From contig JAATFT010000035.1 in assembly GCA_015655075.1 (NCBI GenBank), positions 1 through 64,000 of the forward strand: a DNA stretch of 64,000 nt, written 5' to 3'. Positions 38,348-46,655 of this stretch are shown here, piece by piece. Positions within the stretch are counted from its first letter, which is position 1. Each line of letters opens with the position of its first letter. The notes under the pieces were generated by a model. That model made no database searches. It worked only from the letters and a program-made list of their open reading frames with translations, and was not told where the DNA came from. The DNA is from Clostridiales bacterium (GTDB lineage Bacteria > Bacillota > Clostridia > Lachnospirales > Lachnospiraceae). Made by a program: the position numbers and the translations under genes.

Positions 38348-38827
38348 ATGAATCAATCAGCACTGGCGAAATGGTTGAAGCTGATTATTATTATTATTGG
38401 GCTATGCGGCTTGCTTGTTTATGCGTGGGTTATACCATCACTCGGACAAATGATGGTAGCAAACTATCCGGAATTTGCGTTTTGCTACTGGCCTTGGCTA
38501 ATCCTTATATGGACAACGGCAGTTCCTTTTTATGTAGTTTTAATGTTTGGATGGAAGATTTCCCAAAACATAAGAAATGACCGCTCCTTTTCCACAGAAA
38601 ATGCAAAATTATTGAAATGGGTTGCTGTATTGGCTGTAGCAGACACCGGATTCTTCTTTGCGATGAACATTGTGTTTTTGCTCCTCAACATGAATCATCC
38701 GGGCATTGTACTGATCTCCCTGATTGTGTTAGTCATTGGGATTGCAATATCTGCTGTTTCGGCTACCCTTTCCCATCTTGTGAAGAAAGCCGCAGACCTT
38801 CAAGAGCAAAGCGACTTGACAATATAA
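38348..38827 (+). CDS. DUF2975 membrane protein
   Basis: This is a small integral membrane protein of 159 residues with four hydrophobic segments (about 10-30, 48-68, 95-115, 120-142). The family-typical phrase NDRSFSTENAKLLKW lies between spans two and three. DUF2975 genes are regularly followed by a small YozG-type HTH gene, as here (14 bases downstream). The function of the pair is unknown; roles in membrane stress or self-regulation have been guessed for relatives. AGAAGGGG upstream sets the start. Confidence 0.88.
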   Translation: MNQSALAKWLKLIIIIIGLCGLLVYAWVIPSLGQMMVANYPEFAFCYWPWLILIWTTAVPFYVVLMFGWKISQNIRNDRSFSTENAKLLKWVAVLAVADTGFFFAMNIVFLLLNMNHPGIVLISLIVLVIGIAISAVSATLSHLVKKAADLQEQSDLTI

Positions 38828-38841
38828 GGGGGAATCTAAAA

Positions 38842-39057
38842 ATGGAAGATGAAATTATTATTAATATTGATGTTATGCTTGCCAAGCGCAAAATGAGTGT
38901 CACGGAATTAGCAGAACGGGTAGGTATCACCATTGCCAATATATCCGTTTTAAAGAATGGGAAAGCAAAGGCTCTGAAAATCTCTACTTTGACAAAACTA
39001 TGCGCCGCGCTTGACTGTCAGCCCGGAGATATACTGGAATACAGGAAAAAGGAATAA
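38842..39057 (+). CDS. YozG-like Xre-family regulator
   Basis: This is a 71-residue one-domain DNA-binding protein. The HTH is MSVTELAERVGITIANISVL (near residues 17-36), followed by LTKLCAALDCQPGDILEY, the classic end of this subfamily. GGGGG upstream fits the ATG at 38842; longer frames upstream overlap the DUF2975 gene and are not real. It is likely the autoregulator of this operon through the palindrome at 38236-38268. Confidence 0.9.
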   Translation: MEDEIIINIDVMLAKRKMSVTELAERVGITIANISVLKNGKAKALKISTLTKLCAALDCQPGDILEYRKKE

Positions 39058-39061
39058 TAAC

Positions 39062-39508
39062 GTGAAAAGACAAATCAGAATACTTACAATAGTATTAAGC
39101 GCGGTTTTCCTTTTGTGTCTTTGCAGCTGCTCTATTATTGACGAAGCATTTTCCCCATCAGAAATCGAGGACGGATTTAGCGACGAATGGCTCAAAACGT
39201 TAAGCGACAAATACAATCTTAACATCCCTGAATCTGCCATCTACCAGAAAGGATTTTTTGAACCCGGACAGGATTTCAGTGTCCACATGCTATTTACTGT
39301 AAGTGCCGATGATTTTGATAGCATGATCGGCGATGGCTGGACGAAAGACGCGGAAGGGCATTCTTTTGGTGACGAGTGGTATACAGATTTGACGGATAAG
39401 GAGCTTTCTCATTACTATGTATATTCCAAACAATACACGGTATTGTTCTTTTCGGACGCATCGGAAGACAGCACGATTACCTGCGTTTTTGTCGGTTGGC
39501 GTCCATAA
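39062..39508 (+). CDS. Small lipoprotein, unknown function
   Basis: This predicted lipoprotein of 148 residues begins at a GTG four bases after the HTH gene, with AAGGA eight bases upstream. The hydrophobic signal ILTIVLSAVFLLCLCSCS ends in a lipobox-like LCSC. The mature part is acidic and rich in aromatic residues (DEWYTDLTDKELSHYYVYSK) and ends in CVFVGWRP. No family was recognised. It is co-transcribed with the DUF2975 and HTH genes. Confidence 0.75.
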   Translation: MKRQIRILTIVLSAVFLLCLCSCSIIDEAFSPSEIEDGFSDEWLKTLSDKYNLNIPESAIYQKGFFEPGQDFSVHMLFTVSADDFDSMIGDGWTKDAEGHSFGDEWYTDLTDKELSHYYVYSKQYTVLFFSDASEDSTITCVFVGWRP

Positions 39509-39754
39509 CCGACAACCTTATTGAAAAAATGATGATATGGCACATTGTTTATGATTGGGAGGTTTTTTATGACAGAATATAATTTAGGGCTTGCTCTTTT
39601 TTAAGTTTTTACTTGGTGTCCTCTTTCTGTTCCTTGGAGGAGGCCGGGGGCGCGTGGGGGCAGAGCCACCGCATAAACCAACCGCTTGGCGGGATTGTTT
39701 CTTTTTATATTCGTAATCTTAATCATGGAATAATTTAATGCCAGATAAAGAGTA
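39509..39754. other. Spacer after the lipoprotein gene
   Basis: There is no recognisable gene. A good ribosome site (GGGAGG) precedes an 11-codon frame at 39570 (MTEYNLGLALF), which may be the cut-off start of a lost gene. A GC-rich patch (around 39644-39665) follows. Confidence 0.35.
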
Positions 39755-39927
39755 AGCCAGGATAAACGAAGAATACTTTGCCCGGTGCCTGGGAGTGACC
39801 AAGGAATATTTCAGTTATCTGTTTCATAAGGATATCGGAATAACTTTTACCAAATTTATTAAAAATTACCGCATACAGGTGGCAAAAGGCCTTCTGTTAA
39901 ATGAAGGCCTTTCAAAAGAGGATATCC
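39755..39927 (+). pseudogene. Fragment of an AraC-type response regulator
   Basis: This 173-base segment nearly copies 53383-53553 in the response regulator at 52915. It encodes INEEYFARCLGVTKEYFSYL, then FTKFIKNYRIQVAKGLLLNE, part of the double HTH. It has no start codon and is joined at its right edge (after GATATCC) to a reversed transposase fragment. Confidence 0.85.
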
Positions 39928-40432
39928 TTTTTTCTTACAATCACAGACTTTAGTGCCAAGAGCATCACAATGACTGTGGACACAGGTACCATCACCGGCG
40001 ACAGTAAGATTATCAACGGGGATAAGACCGAGGTCAATGGAAGGGACAAGGGCGATAAGGGAAAAAATCTCCTGAAGAAGTTTATGGCTGTAATAAGGAG
40101 CGAGATGGACGGCAAGAGGGTCAAGGTTAAGGGAAGCCAGTTTGGCAAGAGAAAACGAATAAGAAGTAAGTTTTTTACGGTGGGAATCATTCAAAGAAAG
40201 AACGGCGTCAGAAATTAAGTGCAGATAATCAGCATGAGAAGTCCAGTTTTTGAGCATAAGCAAAGCACCTCCAAAAATGTATTTTTAACAAAGGCTTCGC
40301 CACAAATTTTTATACATTTGTCAAGGGTTTTTTTGAAAGAATATGCAAAAAAGTTGGAGAAAAAATAAGAAATAAGAATCAATAGAAAAGAGCAAACTCG
40401 GGCTTTTCATAGTTCCCGAGAGTGCTCCAATT
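39928..40432 (-). mobile_element. Internally deleted IS remnant, copy 1
   Basis: The transposase frame starts at 40263 (MLMLKNWTSHADYLHLISDA), runs to LAPYYSH, then skips to EIFSLIALVPSIDLGLIPVD and VAGDGTCVHSHCDALGTKV. The latter contains the first aspartate expected of a DDE enzyme. The frame is then cut at the joint with the AraC fragment. The IS end GTTCCCGAGAGTGC lies at about 40408-40431. The piece missing from the N-terminal half is partly kept in the copy at 43030-43698. The IS family was not identified. Confidence 0.75.
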
Positions 40433-40618
40433 GGATATGGAGAACAAACTTCAACAATTGTCCCATCAATCTGGAGATTGTTGTTATCAATTTAATAGTT
40501 AATCATCTTAAACGAACATAATTTAGCTTACTGTTCATAATAAACCAACTTAGCATCTCTAATTAAGACTATCAAACTTATCAGCACGTCTACAAACAAT
40601 CTGTTAATTGAAGGCTAT
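40433..40618. other. Spacer downstream of IS remnant 1
   Basis: AT-rich, no gene or clear signal seen. Confidence 0.4.
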
Positions 40619-40680
40619 AAAATTAACTCATTGGCATTTCCCGGATTCAAACTGCCTCCATATAAAACAGGGATTTCTTT
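40619..40680 (-). pseudogene. Triose-phosphate isomerase remnant
   Basis: A short frame reads KDGKEIPVLYGGSLNPGNAN then ELIL, the phosphate-binding YGGS segment of a TIM barrel isomerase, with a stop just before and after. It differs from the intact TIM paralogue at 41316, so it derives from a second isomerase gene. Confidence 0.6.
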
Positions 40681-40735
40681 TCCGTCTTTTCAGAAGATTT
40701 CGATCAAGCATGGAGGGTATATCTTTTACTCATAA

Positions 40736-40850
40736 GAAAGAGTCTGGCTTGCAAGACTCTGGCGCGCTGTCACTTCAGTGACAATCTTCCTTTGGCGCGT
40801 CATGCGCATCCTGCCTTCACAAGTCTCGCTGTGTGGGTTTACAGAGTCTA
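40736..40850. repeat. Cluster of short stem-loops
   Basis: AGTCTGGCTTGCAAGACT, the perfect palindrome TGTCACTTCAGTGACA (40768-40783), and GGCGCGTCATGCGC follow one another. They replace the rest of a transketolase gene at its broken end, so this looks like an inserted palindromic repeat of another type. Confidence 0.55.
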
Positions 40851-41022
40851 TATTTATTTCTTTAAAATAGAGATAGGTGAAAATATCAGCAGCACCAAGA
40901 CTTTTGCCAGGATGGCCGCTTTTTGCAGCATGTGTAGTATCCAGTATTCCTTTTCGTACTTTATAGGCAATATGATTTAAATAGTTCATTTCTTGTACTG
41001 TCAACTGCTTAGCTTCGCACAT
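40850..41022 (-). pseudogene. Transketolase, N-terminal fragment
   Basis: About 57 residues of a transketolase N-terminal subunit remain: MCEAKQLTVQEMNYLNHIAY, then KSGHPGKSLGAADIFTYLYF, which contains the SGHPG diphosphate-site motif. The gene starts with GGAGAG nine bases upstream and overlaps the end of the transaldolase remnant by 14 bases, showing former coupling. The remainder (at least 200 residues) is gone, replaced by stem-loop repeats. Confidence 0.85.
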
Positions 41023-41300
41023 TTTTGAACACTCTCCTATAATCTTCTTGAAATTTAGCAATACCGGAAGCTGTAAGTGGATGTCCTGCCATTTGTCGAA
41101 TGACATTATAAGGAACTGTAGCTATACTTTTAATAATCTCTATTCCTGGTGATGAGATGTCATCAAGACGACCAACATGAGGCCCCAGCTCGGGCAGCAA
41201 GGAACATTAGGCTGGGATTAGTTGTAACTCCACAAAAAACTCCTAACTCATCAGCTGTCCTAATCTCTTCAACTATTGTGTTTTTTGCATTTTTATTTAG
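41009..41300 (-). pseudogene. Transaldolase (TalC/FSA type), internally deleted
   Basis: The N-terminal part reads EEIRTADELGVFCGVTTNPS, the start of a small transaldolase barrel. After a joint near 41195 another frame continues with GPHVGRLDDISSPGIEI and MAGHPLTASGIAKFQEDYRR, the C-terminal end. The middle, including the Schiff-base lysine strand, is missing and the frame is broken. It lies just after the TIM paralogue in what was probably one operon. Confidence 0.85.
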
Positions 41301-41315
41301 TTTTTAATAAGTTAA

Positions 41316-42092
41316 TTATTTAGTTTTTTCTTGCCATATTGGCAATACATCGCGGATAATACGATTGAAGTTATGAGCATCCCAGGCACTGCGGCCAACA
41401 AATAAGCCATCGATATGCGGCTCTCTAATCAATTTAGCAGCGTTCATGTGATTTACGCTTCCACCGTAAAGTATTGGTATGATATTATGTCCTAGCAAAC
41501 TTTCCAGTGTTTGACGTATGTAAGCATGTCTATCTTCTGCATATTGAGAAGTAGCGGGTTCTCCCTTTTCACCAATTGCCCATACCGGTTCGTAGGCTAT
41601 CCAAATATTGGCTGCGTCCTCAGGTTTAATTCCATTAAGACCCTCTTCAATCTGTTTTTTTAAAACAGCATCGGCAATTCTGCCGTCTTTCTCCTGTTTG
41701 GTCTCACCAATACATAGAAGTGCTGTAAGGTTATTACAAATGCTTGCTTGTACCTTTGAGTTTGCCATACTATCTGTTTCACCAAATATCTGTCTTCGCT
41801 CTGAGTGGGCAATTTCAGCTATATCGACACCCACCTCGCTCAACATTACTGGCGAAACTTCTCCAGTAAAAGGCCCTTCATTTTCCCATGCCACATTTTG
41901 CGCACCAATACGGATATTGTATTTACCAGCCACTCTGACAGCCTGATCCAGGGTTGTAAAGGAAGGTATCACAAACAATTCTATACTGTGCCGAATATCA
42001 TTTGTCAGTTCACCTAGTTCCTCTAAAAAAGAAATGGTGTGAGCGATCCCTTTATACATTTTTGTATTGGTTCCGATCAACAACTTTTTCAT
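41316..42092 (-). CDS. TIM-family isomerase, probable erythrulose-phosphate isomerase
   Basis: This is a triose-phosphate isomerase homologue of 258 residues. Asn and Lys of the phosphate site are in IGTNTKMYKG, where a housekeeping enzyme has GNWKM. The catalytic histidine is in IAHSERR and the glutamate in AYEPVWAIG, and the phosphate loop is YGGSVNHMNA. The start at 42092, not the longer frame, is set by AAGGTG. It is paired with an RpiB homologue seven bases upstream. That TIM-plus-RpiB pair is known from erythritol/threitol catabolism, where the two convert L-erythrulose-1-phosphate to D-erythrose-4-phosphate. A plain triose-phosphate isomerase serving the dihydroxyacetone phosphate made by the neighbouring PdxA2 pathway is the alternative. 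Confidence 0.85.
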   Translation of the reverse strand: MKKLLIGTNTKMYKGIAHTISFLEELGELTNDIRHSIELFVIPSFTTLDQAVRVAGKYNIRIGAQNVAWENEGPFTGEVSPVMLSEVGVDIAEIAHSERRQIFGETDSMANSKVQASICNNLTALLCIGETKQEKDGRIADAVLKKQIEEGLNGIKPEDAANIWIAYEPVWAIGEKGEPATSQYAEDRHAYIRQTLESLLGHNIIPILYGGSVNHMNAAKLIREPHIDGLFVGRSAWDAHNFNRIIRDVLPIWQEKTK

Positions 42093-42099
42093 TATATTA

Positions 42100-42561
42100 T
42101 CACCTTCCAAAATTTTCTGCCTCAGTTTGGTTAATAGCGTCCACCTTTGGCGTGGACGGACCATCCACATATTCAAGTGGCAGCCACTCCGTTACAATAA
42201 GCTTTGCCAGTTCCGGTCCAATCACTCTGGCGCCGAGGCAAAGCACATTCCCATTGTTACTCAATATAGAGCGTTGTGCAGAAAAACAGTCGTGTGCAAC
42301 AGCAGCACGAATACCACGAAACTTATTGGCCGTAATACACATACCTATACCCGTTCCACAAATCAGTATCCCTCGTTTTTCATATTTACTGCCAATAATC
42401 TTTTCGCATACTCTTTTGGCTATGAATGGATAGGCGGTCTGATCCTTTATTGAGTGACATCCAACGTCCTCATATTCTACTCCAGCAGCCTCTAAACACT
42501 GACAAATAATGTTTTTCATATCCACTGCTGCATCGTCACAACCAATTACTATAGTTCGCAT
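42100..42561 (-). CDS. rpiB: RpiB/LacAB-family sugar-phosphate isomerase
   Basis: This isomerase acts on aldose/ketose phosphates (ribose-5-phosphate, or D-erythrulose-4-phosphate in tetritol pathways). IVIGCDDAAVDMKNII at the N-terminus and ILICGTGIGMCITANKFRGI around residues 67-86 are family signatures, including the catalytic cysteine. The second AVAHDCFSA-LSNNGNVLCLG motif is also intact. There are 153 residues from the ATG at 42561, with AAAGGAA eight bases upstream. It is the first gene of the minus-strand operon rpiB-TIM-transaldolase-transketolase. Context favours a C4 sugar-phosphate role. Confidence 0.9.
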   Translation of the reverse strand: MRTIVIGCDDAAVDMKNIICQCLEAAGVEYEDVGCHSIKDQTAYPFIAKRVCEKIIGSKYEKRGILICGTGIGMCITANKFRGIRAAVAHDCFSAQRSILSNNGNVLCLGARVIGPELAKLIVTEWLPLEYVDGPSTPKVDAINQTEAENFGR

Positions 42562-43029
42562 ATTCAAATTCCTTTCCTATTGATTTATCAAATTGTTCGT
42601 TTGTGATTTTAATATAAACATATTTTGTTTTTTTGTCAATATTATTTTTCTTTTTTTATTCTTTGTTCCATATAAAAGTGAATATTTAATTATATTTCAA
42701 ACATATTTTGTTTTTTGTTTGAATTCACTATGCGAACTTTAACTTTTATTATGTTTTATTTAGGAGAATGCCAACCAAAAAAATATCATAGTAAAGACAA
42801 AAATTTAATTTAGTAGATATTCTGACATTTTAAAATCTTCATACTAAATATAATAATCGCAATATTTTGCATTACGGCTACTTTTCTTGCGTTACTCCAG
42901 TGAAAAAATATATAACATAATTTCTTCAATATTCATAAACCAAAAAATTTATCATTAAATTCGAACTATGATATAAAAATATGTTTGACATTATGTTCGT
43001 TTGATATATAATAGTGAATATAAGCAGTA
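42562..43029. promoter_or_regulatory. Divergent control region with repeated operator-like motifs
   Basis: This AT-rich spacer contains TTGTTCGTTTGTGA (42593-42606) and TGTTCGTTTGA (42994-43004), plus AAACATATTTTGTTTTTT twice (42616-42633 and 42699-42716). Such repeats on both sides of a divergent promoter region fit binding by the DeoR-type regulators encoded to the right. Confidence 0.6.
42985..43012 (+). promoter_or_regulatory. Consensus promoter cut off from its gene
   Basis: TTGACA and TATAAT are 16 bases apart, with the operator-like TGTTCGTTTGA inside the spacer. It points toward the DeoR genes but is separated from them by the IS copy that starts at 43030. Confidence 0.75.
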
Positions 43030-43698
43030 TAAGAGCACTCTCGGAAACGCAGGGTGACGGTTAGGAAGTTTATTCCCTTTGCCAGGTTTTTTGGAAGTGC
43101 GTTTATTTTTAGGGAAATGATAAAGATGCATCCGGTCAGCCTTATCAAAGTTCCTGTGACGTAACCATAAACGGTCAATGAAATCGTAATAGGAACCAAG
43201 GGGAGGAAGAGAATCGGGCATACAGCCAATGAGAAGAGCCAGGATGTCATCATTTATAAGAGTATTTACCTATAAATCAATGCTATAAACGCCGCAGTCA
43301 AGCATCAGAACGAAAGAGCGGAAAATCTCCGGTTGGTGAAGGGCGGGTCTTCCGGTATGGCTGTAATAAGGAGCGAGATGGACGGCAAGAGGGTCAAGGT
43401 TAAGGGAAGTCAGTTTGGCAAGAGAAACCGAATAAGAAGTAAGTTTTTTACGCTGGGAATCATTCAAAGAAAGAACGGCGTCAGAAATAAAGTGCAGATA
43501 ATCAGCATGAGAAGTCCAGTTTTTGAGCATAAGCAAAGCACCTCCAAAAATGTATTTTTAACAAGGGCTTCGCCACAAATTTTTATACATTTGTCAAGGT
43601 TTTTTGAAAGAATATGCAAAAAAGTTGGAGAAAAAATAAGAAATAAGAATCAATAGAAAAGAGCAAACTCGGGCTTTTCAGAGTTTCCGAGAGTGCAC
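43030..43698 (-). mobile_element. Internally deleted IS with both ends, copy 2
   Basis: The ends GAGCACTCTCGGAAAC and GTTTCCGAGAGTGC are inverted repeats. Inside, the transposase begins at 43536 and reads to HTGRPALHQPEIFRSFVLML and CGVYSIDL. A later piece, in another frame, gives MPDSLPPLGSYYDFIDRLWL and HLYHFPKNKRTSKKPGKGNK. The catalytic half is missing, so it cannot transpose alone. About 330 bases at its right end nearly repeat 40083-40432. Flanks AGTATAA and ACTATAA might be a worn target duplication. Confidence 0.8.
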
Positions 43699-43722
43699 TA
43701 TAAATGAATGGAGAGTGTTTAT

Positions 43723-44511
43723 TTGGGTAAAAAAGAAATGCGTGTAAGCCAGATTATGAAGCTTTTGTCTGAAAGGGGAGGCAGCATGATGGTTCGCCAC
43801 CTGGCCCAACATTTAAATGTTTCCGAGATGACAATACGGCGTGATCTTGATGCTATGCAAGCAGATGGGCTTTTGGAACGTGTACATGGTAAAGCACAAT
43901 TAAATGGGCTTGTTAGTGGGGAATTTGAAAATATAGAGAATGACTACGCATTAATTTCTGAAATCCAAAAAAACTTAGATAAGAAAACACGGATCGGTAA
44001 GTTTGCCGCCAGCCTAATTGAGGAAAACGATGTTATCATTCTTGACAACGGGTCAACAACCGACCAAGTCGCAATTAATATCGATGGTGAAAAGCAATTA
44101 ACAGTAGCATGTTTCAATTTGAATATCGTAGAGCATCTGTTCCGGCATAAAAAAATAGATCTGCTTTTAGGCGGTGGTTTTTTACACCGGAGTGACAAAA
44201 TGTTTGAATCAGCCGAAGGGGTTTCTTATCTAAAGGGCGTTCGAGCAAATAAGGTTTTTATTTCTGCATCCGGTGTTCATGAAAAACTTGGCTTAACCTG
44301 CGCACATCACTATGAAGTACTTGGCAAACAAGCGATTATTGAAACTGCGCTTAAGCGAATCCTTCTTGTTGACTCTAGTAAATTTGGCACAATTAAAACT
44401 ATTTATTTTGCACCGTTAAATGATATTGATATAATTATTACCGATAACGGTATAAGTGATGATTGGCAAGAAATTATTGCTAATCGAGGAATTGTATTGC
44501 ATATTGTCTGA
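43723..44511 (+). CDS. DeoR-family regulator (first)
   Basis: This is a sugar-phosphate-responsive DNA-binding protein. The HTH VRHLAQHLNVSEMTIRRDLD is near residues 26-45, with GLLERVHGKA after it. The sensor domain carries ILDNGSTTDQVA, LLGGGFLHRS and LLVDSSKFG, all family marks. The start is uncertain: a TTG at 43723 lies seven bases after GGAGAG, ATG at 43708 has no ribosome site, and ATG at 43738 is also possible. It has about 262 residues. It precedes a second DeoR gene and the PdxA2-DUF1537-KdgT operon and is probably their repressor. Confidence 0.88.
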   Translation: MGKKEMRVSQIMKLLSERGGSMMVRHLAQHLNVSEMTIRRDLDAMQADGLLERVHGKAQLNGLVSGEFENIENDYALISEIQKNLDKKTRIGKFAASLIEENDVIILDNGSTTDQVAINIDGEKQLTVACFNLNIVEHLFRHKKIDLLLGGGFLHRSDKMFESAEGVSYLKGVRANKVFISASGVHEKLGLTCAHHYEVLGKQAIIETALKRILLVDSSKFGTIKTIYFAPLNDIDIIITDNGISDDWQEIIANRGIVLHIV

Positions 44512-44566
44512 ATATGATAATTGACTTTGTGCTGAACAGCAATTATATTTATAAAGGATGTATTCT

Positions 44567-45334
44567 ATGGGAATTAATGAAAGATTGGAACTTATATTAC
44601 AAGAAGTAAACACTTATGGCTCTGTAAAAGTAACTGACCTTAGTGAGCAATTTAATATTTCAGAGGTTACTATTCGAAATGATATTAGAAGACTTGACGA
44701 ACAAGGTCTGCTGAAAAAGATATACGGTGGTGCTGTAAAAACTGAAGAACGCTTGGCAGCAGAGTTTTTTCCTGGCGAATACTACCTGAATGCTGACAAA
44801 AAATTGAGGATTGCTGCAAAAGCTTATGAATACATAAATAATCGTGATTCAATTATCATTGATGATTCTACCACTGGCAGTTATTTGGCTGGATACATTC
44901 GTGAAAATACGGATAAGCGTTTGATTGTGGTAACAAACTCCATTTTATCGATTGCTCTTCTATGTGACTGCAATCATGTGGAACTGTTTGTAGCTGGAGG
45001 CCATGTTATCGGACACCCCCCAGCTTCGTTAGACAGCATTACAATCAGTGCTCTGGATAAATATCGGGTTGACAAGGCCTTTGTTGGCGTAAACGGTATA
45101 AACTTGAATTTGGGCCTCACCTCTATCGGCACGCCTCAAATGGATGTAAAGCGTAAAATAATAGATTTGGCTGGTCAAACTTTCGTATTGGCAGATAGTT
45201 CAAAATTTGGTAACGGTAATATGTTTACGGTATGCCCAATCGAGAAAGTACACAAAATAATAACTGACAGAGATATATCTCATTCTACTTTAAAAGTTGC
45301 AGCAAGCAAAGGTGTGGTAGTGGAAACAGTATAA
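44567..45334 (+). CDS. DeoR-family regulator (second)
   Basis: The HTH VTDLSEQFNISEVTIRNDIR is near residues 20-40, followed by EQGLLKKIYGGAV. The sensor part contains IIDDSTTGSYLA, VAGGHVIGH and VLADSSKFG. AAAGGA fits the ATG at 44567; the ATG nine bases earlier lies inside the ribosome site. There are 255 residues. It has only moderate similarity to the first DeoR gene, so the two are unlikely to be a fresh duplication. One may serve the rpiB arm and the other the PdxA2 arm. Confidence 0.9.
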   Translation: MGINERLELILQEVNTYGSVKVTDLSEQFNISEVTIRNDIRRLDEQGLLKKIYGGAVKTEERLAAEFFPGEYYLNADKKLRIAAKAYEYINNRDSIIIDDSTTGSYLAGYIRENTDKRLIVVTNSILSIALLCDCNHVELFVAGGHVIGHPPASLDSITISALDKYRVDKAFVGVNGINLNLGLTSIGTPQMDVKRKIIDLAGQTFVLADSSKFGNGNMFTVCPIEKVHKIITDRDISHSTLKVAASKGVVVETV

Positions 45335-45395
45335 ATACTTTTAAGAACATAAACAAGAAAGTAACAATAATAATCTTAATACAGCTTAAGAACAA

Positions 45396-45427
45396 AAAGC
45401 AATTCTATTAGTAGAGTTGCTTTTTTA
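45396..45427 (+). terminator. Terminator after the DeoR genes
   Basis: AAAGCAATTCTA pairs with TAGAGTTGCTTT across a four-base loop and continues into a T-run. Confidence 0.88.
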
Positions 45428-45537
45428 ATATTTAAAAACTCTAAATAATACTATTTTAAAATCAATATAATCACATGTTTTGTGCAATTTTCACAAAATT
45501 ATATATAATTTTTTTACATTAAAACATCAAAAAAGTA

Positions 45538-45566
45538 TTGTTAAAAACCAAAAGAGTATGTATAAT
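45538..45566 (+). promoter_or_regulatory. Promoter of the pdxA2 operon
   Basis: TTGTTA and TATAAT are separated by 17 bases, 63 bases before the pdxA2 start codon. The leader in between has no strong hairpin. Confidence 0.65.
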
Positions 45567-45628
45567 GTTTGTATATCAATCAAAAGTTAAATACCATAAA
45601 TTGCATTTCAATCGAAAGGAACCAAGAT

Positions 45629-46642
45629 ATGATCAATCAAAAACCTATTATCGCCATTACACTAGGCGACCCCGCAGGCATCGGCCCCGAAATTATCATA
45701 AAGGCTTTGCAGGAAGAAGCTATTTATCAAGTTTGCAATCCTCTAGTAATTGGCTGTGAAAAAATTTTACAGCGCGCATATCAGGTTGTTGTTGGGCAGC
45801 CCATAACCTTCAATTCTATGAAGAATCCTGAAGATGCAATCTATAAGTTTGGAATCATAGACGTGCTGGAAACCGGTGATTACGAAATTTCAAATCTTGC
45901 TTGGGGCAAAGAGCAGGCTCTTGCCGGCCAAATAGCAATGGATGCAATAAACAAATCTATCGAACTAGGCATGCAAAGTAAAATCGACGCTGTAACAACT
46001 GCTCCGATAAACAAAGTTTCAATTAAAAAGGTGGGAGTAGAACAGGCTGGTCATACCGAAATATACCTTGATGGTACAGAGTCTCCTTACGTATTAACGA
46101 TGTTCGACTGCTTCAAAATGCGAGTATTCCATTTAAGCCGCCACATTTCTTTACTAAATGCGATTGCCTATGCTAAAAAAGAAAATATATTGAATGAAGT
46201 GATGCGTATTGACAAAGAATTAAAACGACTAGGAATTGTAAACCCTTTAATTGCTGTGGCAGGACTAAATCCTCATTGTGGCGAAGGAGGCTTGTTTGGA
46301 GATGAAGAGCTGCGGGAGATAATTCCTGCAGTTGAAGAAGCAAAAAAACGCAGACTAAATGTAGTCGGTCCAATATCTCCTGACACTCTGTTTGCCAGAG
46401 GAAAAACTGGTGAATTCGATGCTATTCTGGCACTTTTTCATGATCAGGGGCACATTCCTTGTAAAACTCTGGATTTGGAACGTTCGGTTTCTGTAACACT
46501 TGGTCTGCCTTTTATTCGTTGTTCCGTAGACCACGGTACTGCTTTTGACATTGCAGGTAAAGGGATTGCCACAAATACCAGCATGGTTACGGCTATTACC
46601 ACCACCGTCAAATATGCAAATGCACTTCAAAAAGAAATCTAA
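45629..46642 (+). CDS. pdxA2: PdxA2-type four-carbon acid phosphate dehydrogenase
   Basis: This is an NAD- and metal-dependent oxidative decarboxylase. The PdxA2 branch converts D-threonate-4-phosphate or D-erythronate-4-phosphate to dihydroxyacetone phosphate and CO2. Motifs are ITLGDPAGIGPEI near the start, VTTAPINK, the metal histidine in AGHTEIYLD, LNPHCGEGGLFG and LALFHDQGHIP. AAAGGAA sets the start, giving 337 residues. It lies 13 bases before a DUF1537 kinase gene, the pairing that defines the acid-sugar branch and argues against vitamin B6 synthesis. No other pyridoxine genes are near. Confidence 0.92.
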   Translation: MINQKPIIAITLGDPAGIGPEIIIKALQEEAIYQVCNPLVIGCEKILQRAYQVVVGQPITFNSMKNPEDAIYKFGIIDVLETGDYEISNLAWGKEQALAGQIAMDAINKSIELGMQSKIDAVTTAPINKVSIKKVGVEQAGHTEIYLDGTESPYVLTMFDCFKMRVFHLSRHISLLNAIAYAKKENILNEVMRIDKELKRLGIVNPLIAVAGLNPHCGEGGLFGDEELREIIPAVEEAKKRRLNVVGPISPDTLFARGKTGEFDAILALFHDQGHIPCKTLDLERSVSVTLGLPFIRCSVDHGTAFDIAGKGIATNTSMVTAITTTVKYANALQKEI

Positions 46643-46655
46643 GGAGGAAAGATCC

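Noticed and set aside
40736-40850. Continuation of the transketolase reading frame into the stem-loop cluster
   Set aside because: The translated tail shows no transketolase similarity and derives from palindromic DNA.
45629-46642. Vitamin B6 synthesis role for the PdxA-like protein
   Set aside because: It is operonic with a DUF1537 kinase and a sugar-acid permease, which marks the PdxA2 catabolic branch.
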